A stretch of 64,000 nt of DNA from CBDCUI01 sp965223115 (GTDB lineage: Bacteria; Pseudomonadota; Gammaproteobacteria; UBA4575): assembly GCA_965223115.1 (NCBI GenBank), contig OZ244982.1:2294001-2358000 (forward strand). The letters run 5' to 3'. The notes beneath the pieces were generated by a model. It was not told the DNA's origin, ran no database searches, and saw only the letters and a program-made list of their open reading frames with translations. The translations under genes were made by a program, and so were the position numbers. Positions 36,457 to 43,580 of the stretch are shown here, one piece after another. Numbering within the stretch: the first letter of the stretch is position 1; each line of letters begins with the position of its first letter.

Positions 36457-38286
36457 ATGTGTGGAATTGTCGGCGCTATTGCAAATAGAAATGTATCGCA
36501 AGTTTTATTAGAGGGGTTACGACGTCTTGAGTATCGTGGCTATGACTCTGCGGGTATGGCAGTTCTCACAAATGGCTCCCTTGAGCGCATTCGTAAAACA
36601 GGTAAAGTAAAAGAATTAAGTAGCGCTCTTGATTGTTCAGAGTTAACAGGCGAATTAGGTATAGCTCATACACGCTGGGCGACACATGGAATTCCTGCTG
36701 AAAATAATGCACACCCACATATAAGTAATGATCGGGTTGCTATTGTACATAATGGTATAATTGAAAACTTTGAGGAACTTAAAGAGCAACAAATTCAACA
36801 GGGATTCAATTTTACTTCAGATACTGACACGGAAGTAATTGCACACCAAATTGTTTTTTATTTGAACCAAGGTAACAGTCTTCTAGAATCAGTAAGAAAT
36901 AGCATTAAGGATTTAAAAGGTGCTTACGCACTTGGGGTCATTGATAAAAATGATCCAGAAAAATTAATTGCAGCTCGCAGCGGCAGTCCATTAGTAATTG
37001 GCATTGGTAAAAATGAAAATTTTATTGCTTCTGACGTGCAAGCTTTATTAAAGGAAACACAAGAATTTATTTTTTTAGAAAATGGTGATATTGCAGAAAT
37101 AACTCGGGACACAATCGGAATTTTTGATCATACAGGCTTGGCGGTAATGCGAGCTCCTAAAATTAGTCAACTCTCTGCAGAAGCGGTTGAGAAAGGTGGT
37201 TATCCACACTTTATGCTCAAAGAAATTTATGAGCAACCACACGCTATTGCAGATACGCTAGAAGGACGCATTATTAATGGCCGTGTGGCTGAACAAATTT
37301 TAGGTCCAAATGCAACCAAGCTTTTGGATCAAACAAAAGTAATTCAAATTATTGCCTGTGGTACAAGTTATCATGCCGGACTTATAGCAAAATTTTGGTT
37401 TGAGGAGCTTGCCGGCATCCCGTGTTTTGTTGATGTGGCTAGTGAATTTCGATATCGCAAACATGTTGTTCAAACAGACACACTGTTCGTTACTATTTCT
37501 CAGTCAGGAGAAACAGCCGATACTCTAGCTGCATTGCAACAAGCTAAGCAAGAGCCCTATGTGGGGTCGCTTGTTATATGCAATGTTCCAGAAAGCTCTT
37601 TGGTGCGTGAGTCTGATTTAGTATTAATGACACATGCAGGTCCAGAAATAGGCGTTGCTTCGACTAAAGCATTTACTACTCAGCTTGTTGCATTGTTAAT
37701 GTTAGTTATAGTTGCCGGTCGTCGCCATGGTATGCATGATGAATTAGAAAAGATACTAGTAGAACAACTTGTTAATGTACCAACTCGCTTAAACAAGGTA
37801 TTAGAGTTAGATGCAACGATTAAAAAGTTGGCTAAACACTATAGTGATAAACAGCATTCATTATTTTTAGGTCGTGGCATTCACCACCCAGTAGCAATGG
37901 AAGGCGCGCTTAAGCTTAAAGAGATATCTTATATCCACGCAGAGGCTTATCCAGCTGGTGAATTAAAGCATGGCCCTATTGCCTTAGTGGATGACAAAAT
38001 ACCCGTTATTGCCGTAGCGCCAAATGATGAGCTACTAGAAAAACTAAAATCAAACCTTGAAGAAGTACGTGCACGTGGTGGTGTACTACACGTATTTGCC
38101 GATATTAGCTCTGGTTTTGTGTCGGAGCCCGATACAATCGTTATTGAGGTTGATGCGCCTGAAAATGCAGTAGCACCGATTATTTTTACCGTTCCTTTGC
38201 AATTACTTGCCTATCATGTAGCAATTCTCAAAGGTACAGATGTCGATCAGCCGCGTAATTTAGCTAAGTCCGTAACTGTTGAATAA
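36457..38286 (+). CDS. glmS: Glutamine-fructose-6-phosphate aminotransferase (isomerizing)
   Basis: Makes glucosamine-6-phosphate, the entry to amino-sugar synthesis; 609 residues. The N-terminal nucleophile is Cys2 (first residue after Met) in CGIVGAIANR, with RWATHG and SDTDTEVIAH; two SIS domains follow (ACGTSYHAG, SQSGETADTL) and the C-terminus ends in QPRNLAKSVTVE. It follows glmU by eight bases, so they are co-transcribed. Confidence 0.98.
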   Translation: MCGIVGAIANRNVSQVLLEGLRRLEYRGYDSAGMAVLTNGSLERIRKTGKVKELSSALDCSELTGELGIAHTRWATHGIPAENNAHPHISNDRVAIVHNGIIENFEELKEQQIQQGFNFTSDTDTEVIAHQIVFYLNQGNSLLESVRNSIKDLKGAYALGVIDKNDPEKLIAARSGSPLVIGIGKNENFIASDVQALLKETQEFIFLENGDIAEITRDTIGIFDHTGLAVMRAPKISQLSAEAVEKGGYPHFMLKEIYEQPHAIADTLEGRIINGRVAEQILGPNATKLLDQTKVIQIIACGTSYHAGLIAKFWFEELAGIPCFVDVASEFRYRKHVVQTDTLFVTISQSGETADTLAALQQAKQEPYVGSLVICNVPESSLVRESDLVLMTHAGPEIGVASTKAFTTQLVALLMLVIVAGRRHGMHDELEKILVEQLVNVPTRLNKVLELDATIKKLAKHYSDKQHSLFLGRGIHHPVAMEGALKLKEISYIHAEAYPAGELKHGPIALVDDKIPVIAVAPNDELLEKLKSNLEEVRARGGVLHVFADISSGFVSEPDTIVIEVDAPENAVAPIIFTVPLQLLAYHVAILKGTDVDQPRNLAKSVTVE

Positions 38287-38348
38287 ATAGTGAAACTTTA
38301 TTTTATTATTGCTTTTTTTACTTCAATCTAAGAATAAAAAATTTTGTC

Positions 38349-38927
38349 ATGAAAACCATATTTAAACTCATTATCTTTATTGTTGTATTTAGCTTTACTG
38401 CTTATGTATTTGCTGAAAATATTTTACAAGGCCCAAAGGAAGGCACTAAAGTCGATAATTTCTCTGGTACCACTATGAATGGTCATGTCTTTGAGCTATC
38501 TGAATATATACAAGAAGGTAGCGTGGCATTAGTAATGTTACGTGGATTTCCAGGTTATCAGTGTCCGGTTTGCTCGACACAAGTTGCTGGGTATATTGCC
38601 AAAGCAGAAGAATTTGAGAAACAAAACACACCAGTGGTGTTTATTTATCCAGGTAAAGTCAAAGATCTAGATAAAAAAGCGAAAGAGTTCACAACCCCAC
38701 TTGAAAGTGAACAAGATCTTCCTACTAATTTTATTTTTGTAATTGATCATGATTATAAAATTACAAATCTTTTAGATCTCAGATGGAATGCTCCAAATGA
38801 AACAGCCTATCCTGCCGCGTTCGTCATTGATCACAAAGGCTATATACAATATGCAAAAATAAGTGACAATCATCGTGGTCGTGCTACGGCCGATGAAATC
38901 CTAGAAGTTTTGGATATCATTAATTAA
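38349..38927 (+). CDS. Exported peroxiredoxin-like (redoxin-domain) protein
   Basis: A 192-residue thioredoxin-fold protein with an N-terminal signal or anchor (about 1-22, ending YVFAENI). The motif FPGYQCPVCSTQV places two cysteines as CPVC at the start of the first helix, as in AhpC/TSA-family redoxins; VFIYPGK and AAFVIDHKGYIQYAK follow. It probably reduces peroxides or handles disulfides in the periplasm. It sits close to oxyR and katG, which supports an oxidative-stress role, although it is separated from them by another gene. Confidence 0.78.
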   Translation: MKTIFKLIIFIVVFSFTAYVFAENILQGPKEGTKVDNFSGTTMNGHVFELSEYIQEGSVALVMLRGFPGYQCPVCSTQVAGYIAKAEEFEKQNTPVVFIYPGKVKDLDKKAKEFTTPLESEQDLPTNFIFVIDHDYKITNLLDLRWNAPNETAYPAAFVIDHKGYIQYAKISDNHRGRATADEILEVLDIIN

Positions 38928-38928
38928 C

Positions 38929-38942
38929 GAGTATAAATACTC
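38929..38942 (+). terminator. Weak terminator-like hairpin after the redoxin gene
   Basis: GAGTATAAATACTC is self-complementary over 14 bases, two bases after the redoxin stop codon. A T7 run follows about 12 bases later (near 38952). The stem is AT-rich, so termination would be partial. Confidence 0.35.
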
Positions 38943-39048
38943 AAGCTGATCCTTTTTTTGCTACTTTTGTTCGGTATTTTTGTCGAATACGAGGGTTAAT
39001 ATGCATGATTGATAGGTTCTCATTACATGTATTTAAAAAGGAAAAGTC

Positions 39049-39597
39049 ATGGAAGCTGTTAATCCTTACGAAAGCCCAAAATCAAGAACACTGAATATCA
39101 CTTCAGAAACCTATCAACCAAAGCTATTTTCAATAAATGGTCGAATTGGTCGAATTAGATATTTAGCTTATTCATTAATTGCCATGTTGGTCTATGGCTT
39201 TGTTGTTAGCATTATTGCAGCAATTGCTATACCAAGCATATCAGGAGCATCTGAGGCCATGATGGGATTTGTGATAATTGCTTTATATGCACCGTTGATA
39301 ATTTTTTCAATTTTCTTAATGAAGCGCAGATTGAATGATTTAAACATGAGTGGCTGGTGGCAGCTAATAGCATATATACCTTTTATCGGCGCGTTATTTG
39401 CTCTTTATATGTTGATATGGCCTGGTAAAAAAGAGTCTAATAAATATGGCCCACCTCCAACTAAAAATTCTCCAGTATTGGTACTAGCAGGACTAGTAAT
39501 GCCCTTGTTCGTAGCTGGAATTTTGGCTGCAATCGCGATTCCAGCATATCAGGACTATGTTACAAGGGCTCAGCAGGTATCGCAGTTAAGTCGCTGA
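39049..39597 (+). CDS. DUF805 membrane protein with pilin-like C-terminal segment
   Basis: A 182-residue protein. After the N-terminal MEAVNPYESPKS, the DUF805 domain (about 26-130) has its usual NGRIGRIRYLAYS and MKRRLNDLNMSGWW motifs and three to four helices. The last 40 residues form another helix, VLAGLVMPLFVAGILAAIAIP, here only noted by its motif GILAAIAIPAYQDYV. That motif is strongly like the N-terminal helix of type IV pilins, but without a prepilin peptidase site before it. Function unknown. A good ribosome site (AAAAGGAAAA) precedes the ATG. Confidence 0.8.
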   Translation: MEAVNPYESPKSRTLNITSETYQPKLFSINGRIGRIRYLAYSLIAMLVYGFVVSIIAAIAIPSISGASEAMMGFVIIALYAPLIIFSIFLMKRRLNDLNMSGWWQLIAYIPFIGALFALYMLIWPGKKESNKYGPPPTKNSPVLVLAGLVMPLFVAGILAAIAIPAYQDYVTRAQQVSQLSR

Positions 39598-39609
39598 TAG
39601 TTAGTTCTT

Positions 39610-39677
39610 AAAAAAACATTGCCCTGGTAAGCGGAAGTTGAGGGAGGAGCGTCTTTATTAAGGACACCAGGGCAATG
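39610..39677 (-). ncRNA. Intrinsic-terminator structure, candidate small RNA divergent from oxyR
   Basis: On the minus strand, 12-base perfect arms (39666-39677 and 39617-39628; sequence CATTGCCCTGGT and its complement) enclose 37 bases and are followed at once by seven Ts (39616-39610), the signature of a Rho-independent terminator. No minus-strand gene lies upstream for it to end; the region between here and oxyR is under 90 bases. The loop on this strand carries CTCCTCCCTC, complementary to Shine-Dalgarno sequences. Position recalls E. coli oxyS, divergent from oxyR, but no sequence homology is claimed. On the + strand it could instead be an mRNA hairpin between the DUF805 gene and oxyR. 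Confidence 0.45.
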
Positions 39678-39704
39678 AGTATCGTTTATCGATGGCTAGT
39701 AATC

Positions 39705-39730
39705 ATAAGTAAATATTGCTATAAGTAAAT
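39705..39730. repeat. Direct repeat upstream of oxyR
   Basis: ATAAGTAAAT occurs at 39705-39714 and again at 39721-39730, a 16-base period, 35-60 bases before the oxyR start. A GCTAT/ATAGC inverted pair (39718-39722 and 39746-39750) overlaps the area. It may be an operator for OxyR autoregulation or for a divergent transcript, though it does not fit the full OxyR consensus. Confidence 0.35.
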
Positions 39731-39764
39731 TTCATTAAAATCATCATAGCGATCGATTTTTTAT

Positions 39765-40664
39765 ATGATAAATTTACCTACCGTAAAACAGTTAAAATAT
39801 CTTGTCGCATTAGAAAAGTATCTCCATTTTGGCAAGGCTGCAGAAGCCTGTTTTGTTACGCAGTCTGCTTTTAGTGTTGCCATAAAAGAGCTAGAGGGGT
39901 TATTGAATACTTCCTTAGTTGATCGTACTAATCGTAGTGTTGCGTTTACTACTGCAGGGAAATTAGTAGCACAGCAAGCTCGTTTGGCGTTATTCGATTT
40001 GGAAGGCATAGTGGATATCGCTAAATCAGTTCAAGAGCCGTTAAGCGGGGTGTTAAAAATGGGCGTAATTCCTACCATAGCTCCTTTTTTATTGCCTAAA
40101 ATTTTACCCAAAATCCGCAAGCGTTTTCCCAAACTTGAACTTTATCTAAAAGAAGAACAAACAAAAAAAATACACCAGCTATTATTAGAGGGTGAGTTAG
40201 ATATATTACTGCTGGCTTTGCCATTTGAACTTATCAATACAGAAACAGTTTCTATCTTTAACGATCCGTTCAAACTTGCTTACAGAAAAGGTACAAATCT
40301 GATTGATCCAGAAAATTTTTCTCCAAATAAAGCAAATGAACAATCCATACTATTGTTAGAAGATGGTCACTGTATGCGAGAACATGCTTTAAGTGCTTGT
40401 AGTCTTAATCGTAAAGATCGAATTAGTAAATTCTCCGCCAATGGTTTGTATAGTTTAATACAAATGGTAGATAGTGATCTGGGGGTTACTTTTGTTCCAC
40501 AAATGGCTATTGAAAGCGGACTGTTAAAAAACACACGTGTTCAAATAAAAGATATGAAAGATAAGTCTTACCGAGAAATTGGACTTGCATGGCGTAAATC
40601 AAGTGTAAGAAAAGAGGAATTCAAGCTATTGGCTGATGTGATCCGTGACACGATAGAAAAATAA
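39765..40664 (+). CDS. oxyR: Hydrogen peroxide-sensing regulator OxyR (LysR family)
   Basis: LysR-type regulator of 299 residues: an N-terminal winged helix (LPTVKQLKYLVALEKYLHFG, residues 4-23, continuing AAEACFVTQSAFS) and a C-terminal sensor domain. The redox pair is intact: Cys203 and Cys212 in EDGHCMREHALSACS, with the same nine-residue spacing as C199 and C208 of E. coli OxyR. It is convergent with katG, its classic target. Confidence 0.93.
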   Translation: MINLPTVKQLKYLVALEKYLHFGKAAEACFVTQSAFSVAIKELEGLLNTSLVDRTNRSVAFTTAGKLVAQQARLALFDLEGIVDIAKSVQEPLSGVLKMGVIPTIAPFLLPKILPKIRKRFPKLELYLKEEQTKKIHQLLLEGELDILLLALPFELINTETVSIFNDPFKLAYRKGTNLIDPENFSPNKANEQSILLLEDGHCMREHALSACSLNRKDRISKFSANGLYSLIQMVDSDLGVTFVPQMAIESGLLKNTRVQIKDMKDKSYREIGLAWRKSSVRKEEFKLLADVIRDTIEK

Positions 40665-40692
40665 TATGTTCATGATTTGCTTGGTTTAGTTT

Positions 40693-40744
40693 AAAAAAAT
40701 TAATTATTAAGGCGGTGTTTCAAATTTGATTAAAACACCACCTT
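40693..40744 (-). terminator. Terminator of katG
   Basis: Between the convergent oxyR and katG stops. The stem GGTGTTT with AAACACC, extended by AAGG/CCTT across one mismatch (40709-40744), is followed on the minus strand by an A/T tract ending in seven Ts (40699-40693). It should end katG transcription and, less efficiently, oxyR transcription. Confidence 0.7.
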
Positions 40745-40756
40745 GCGACTTAATAA

Positions 40757-42952
40757 TTATGTAAGATCAAAACGGTCAAGATTCATTACTTTATCCCATG
40801 CCTTTACAAAGTCGTAAACGAACTGCTGCTTGGAGTCCTCGCATCCGTAAAATTCTGCGATAGCCCGAAGCTGTGAATTTGATCCAAAAATAAGATCAAC
40901 ACGCGTACCTGTCCATTTTACTTTACCTGTTACGCGATCACGTCCCTCAAATTCGTCGTTATCTTCAGAGGTCGGCTTCCATTCAGTACTCATATCAAGG
41001 AGGTTCACAAAGAAGTCATTGGTGAGCGTCTCTGGTTGCTTAGTGAAAACACCATGTTGTGTCTGGCCGTAATTGGCATTCAAGACGCGCATACCACCGA
41101 CAAGAACAGTCATCTCGGGGGCATTCAATGTCATCAATTGCGCACGGTCTATTAACAACTCTTCTGCAGGTATAGTATGTTTTGCTTTAAGGTAATTACG
41201 AAAACCATCTGCAGTAGGTTCAAGTACATTAAATGATTCGACATCTGTTTGTTTCTGCACGGCATCGCCACGACCTGGTGTAAACGGAACCGTTATATCG
41301 TAGCCGGCATTTTTAGCAGCTTGTTCGACACCTGTACACCCACCTAAAACGATCATATCAGCAAATGATACGACTTTGTTATTAGTTTGTGAGCTATTGA
41401 ATTCTTGCTGAATACTTTCCAAGGTTTGTAATACCACCGTAAGTTGATCCGGTTGATTCACTTGCCAATTTTTTTGTGGAGCGAGACGAATGCGTGCGCC
41501 ATTTGCACCCCCGCGCATATCAGAGTTACGGTAAGTGGATGCAGAAGCCCATGCTGTTGAGACCAATTGTGAAACTGACAATCCTGAAGCAAGAATCTTG
41601 CTTTTAAGATTAGCAATATCTTGTTCGTCAATTAGTTGATGATTTACTACAGGGATGGGATCTTGCCAAACGAGTTCTTCTACAGGTACTTCTTTTCCAA
41701 GGTAACGTGTTCGCGGTCCCATATCGCGATGTGTCAGCTTAAACCATGCACGTGCGAATGCTTCTGCAAATTCGTCTGGGTTTTGCTGAAAACGTCTTGA
41801 GATAGGTTCGTAAATAGGGTCCATCCTCATAGCCATATCTGCTGTGGTCATGATGGGGGCATGTCGTTTTGAAGGGTCATGTGCATCGGGCACAACATCA
41901 GCACCGGCACCATCCTTTGGAATCCATTGGTGTGCGCCTGCAGGGCTCTTGCTAAGTTCCCATTCATAGCCAAACAGCGTATCAAAGTAGCTATTGTCCC
42001 AAGTTACGGGAGTTGGCGTCCATGCGCCTTCGAGACCACTGGTTATTGCATCTCCTGCTTTACCGCTACCAAAGCTGTTCTTCCAACCAAGACCTTGTTC
42101 CTCAATGCTCGCACCTTCAGGTTCTGCTCCTACAAGTGCTGCATCACCAGCACCATGGCATTTACCAAAAGTATGTCCACCTGCTGTGAGTGCAACAGTC
42201 TCTTCATCATTCATTGCCATACGTGCAAAGGTTTCGCGGATGTCTTGTCCTGATGCAACCGGATCGGGATTACCATTCGGCCCTTCCGGATTTACATAAA
42301 TTAAACCCATCTGTACAGCAGCTAGTGGGTTTTCAAGATCGCGTTCACCTGAGTAACGCTTATCGCCAAGCCACTCGTTCTCTTTGCCCCAATAGATGTC
42401 TTCTTCTGGTTGCCAAGTGTCCACACGTCCACCCGCGAAACCAAACGTCTTAAACCCCATCGACTCTAAAGCAACATTACCCGTTAGTATTATAAGATCG
42501 GCCCATGAGATTTTACTGCCATACTTTTGTTTAATCGGCCAAAGTAGTCTGCGTGCTTTGTCGAGATTTCCGTTATCGGGCCAACTGTTAACGGGTGCAA
42601 AGCGTTGATTGCCTGTTCCTGCTCCACCACGACCATCACCGGTGCGGTATGTGCCTGCACTGTGCCATGCCATACGAATAAAGAATGGTCCATAATGACC
42701 ATAATCGGCGGGCCACCAATCCTGTGAATCTGTCATCAGCGCATGCAAGTCTTTCTTTACGGCATCAAGGTCTAACTTCTTAAACTCCTCAGCATAATTG
42801 AAATCTTTATCCATTGGTTTGGATTTAGAAGAATGCTGATGCAAGATATTTATGTTTAACTGGTTTGGCCACCAGTCTCGGTTTGAGGTGCCGGCACCAG
42901 CTGAGTTGTTTTCGAGCACAACCTTTACAGGGCATTTGCTTACTTCTGTCAT
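40757..42952 (-). CDS. katG: Catalase-peroxidase KatG
   Basis: A bifunctional haem enzyme removing hydrogen peroxide, 731 residues in two homologous halves. The active-site set is complete: Arg93, Trp96 and His97 in FIRMAWHSAGTYR, Tyr219 in GLIYVNPEG and Met245 in TFARMAMNDE for the Met-Tyr-Trp adduct, and the haem ligand His260 in TAGGHTFGKCHG. No signal peptide, so cytoplasmic. The start has a good ribosome site (TTGGAGAT). The neighbour oxyR suggests peroxide induction. Confidence 0.97.
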   Translation of the reverse strand: MTEVSKCPVKVVLENNSAGAGTSNRDWWPNQLNINILHQHSSKSKPMDKDFNYAEEFKKLDLDAVKKDLHALMTDSQDWWPADYGHYGPFFIRMAWHSAGTYRTGDGRGGAGTGNQRFAPVNSWPDNGNLDKARRLLWPIKQKYGSKISWADLIILTGNVALESMGFKTFGFAGGRVDTWQPEEDIYWGKENEWLGDKRYSGERDLENPLAAVQMGLIYVNPEGPNGNPDPVASGQDIRETFARMAMNDEETVALTAGGHTFGKCHGAGDAALVGAEPEGASIEEQGLGWKNSFGSGKAGDAITSGLEGAWTPTPVTWDNSYFDTLFGYEWELSKSPAGAHQWIPKDGAGADVVPDAHDPSKRHAPIMTTADMAMRMDPIYEPISRRFQQNPDEFAEAFARAWFKLTHRDMGPRTRYLGKEVPVEELVWQDPIPVVNHQLIDEQDIANLKSKILASGLSVSQLVSTAWASASTYRNSDMRGGANGARIRLAPQKNWQVNQPDQLTVVLQTLESIQQEFNSSQTNNKVVSFADMIVLGGCTGVEQAAKNAGYDITVPFTPGRGDAVQKQTDVESFNVLEPTADGFRNYLKAKHTIPAEELLIDRAQLMTLNAPEMTVLVGGMRVLNANYGQTQHGVFTKQPETLTNDFFVNLLDMSTEWKPTSEDNDEFEGRDRVTGKVKWTGTRVDLIFGSNSQLRAIAEFYGCEDSKQQFVYDFVKAWDKVMNLDRFDLT

Positions 42953-43297
42953 GAGATTATCTCCAAGATGATTGTCTAAACTTTTCTCTGAGAGCTAGTT
43001 TCACTTCCAACCATTCATTTATCAAATTCATTTTTCTCATTGTAATAATCGATTTTATAAAAGATTAATTTGCTGCTCAGCGACTAGAGATTGTGCTGGC
43101 TACTTATCGGCTAATAACAACCGTCTGTTTTATGAAACGGTATAACTTACTGTGTAGTAATAAGTTCCTGAGGTAGAAATTAAGCAAGCTTGACTAACAT
43201 CTAGGAAATGAAATGTGATTGAATTCAATCCAATAGGATTAAGATAGCATTACACTGGTTACAGTTATATTTTTTACAGGAGTTATATTACTAGCTG
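42953..43297. other. Intergenic region between katG and the riboswitch
   Basis: About 345 AT-rich bases without a credible gene. They should carry the katG promoter on the minus strand and, on the plus strand, the promoter of the riboswitch transcript. A perfect 10-base palindrome TTGAATTCAA lies at 43219-43228, and TAAGAT (43239-43244 area) could be a -10 element, but I cannot assign either with confidence. Confidence 0.4.
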
Positions 43298-43380
43298 AAA
43301 AAGGCAAACTTATCGAAAGATAAGGACGCAAAATTACCGATCTACGGAAGCAAGGATTCTACGATAGCGGAATTGCCATA
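43298..43380 (+). promoter_or_regulatory. Cyclic di-GMP-I (GEMM-I) riboswitch aptamer
   Basis: The conserved GEMM-I core is present in order: AGGCAAAC (43302-43309), a P2 hairpin CTTATC-GAAA-GATAAG with the GAAA tetraloop (43309-43324), the invariant GGACGCAAA (43324-43332), a P3 arm with ACCGATCTACGG, and TACGATAGCGGAATTGCC closing P1 by pairing TTGCC (43373-43377) with GGCAA (43303-43307). This matches the Vibrio Vc2-type consensus part by part. It reads on the + strand, but the next gene on that side runs the other way, so its controlled gene is not apparent. Confidence 0.93.
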
Positions 43381-43423
43381 TAGTGACTCTCTCCAACAAA
43401 CCTCAACCTATAGTCTGACTGCT

Positions 43424-43438
43424 GTTTGCCTTGCTTCC
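43424..43438 (+). promoter_or_regulatory. Putative expression platform of the c-di-GMP riboswitch
   Basis: GTTTGCCTTGCTTCC, 45 bases after the aptamer, is perfectly complementary to two aptamer segments: AAGGCAAAC (43301-43309, the 5' strand of P1) over nine bases and GGAAGCAAGG (43346-43355, in P3) over ten bases. Such alternative pairing would break P1 or P3 when ligand is absent. No clear terminator T-run or ribosome site follows. Confidence 0.55.
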
Positions 43439-43580
43439 ATTACTTTATTATTCATTAGGCTTAATTACTTTTACATTAATTGAGTACTAATCTAAAGATT
43501 AACAGACAAGATATTTCAAAAGCAAAAAGTGAAGGGCCGTTAAATGTGTATTAATATTCAGAAAGAATAGAAGTAGTCCA

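Noticed and set aside
38287..38348. Terminator after glmS
   Set aside because: T-rich but without a stem; nothing to call.
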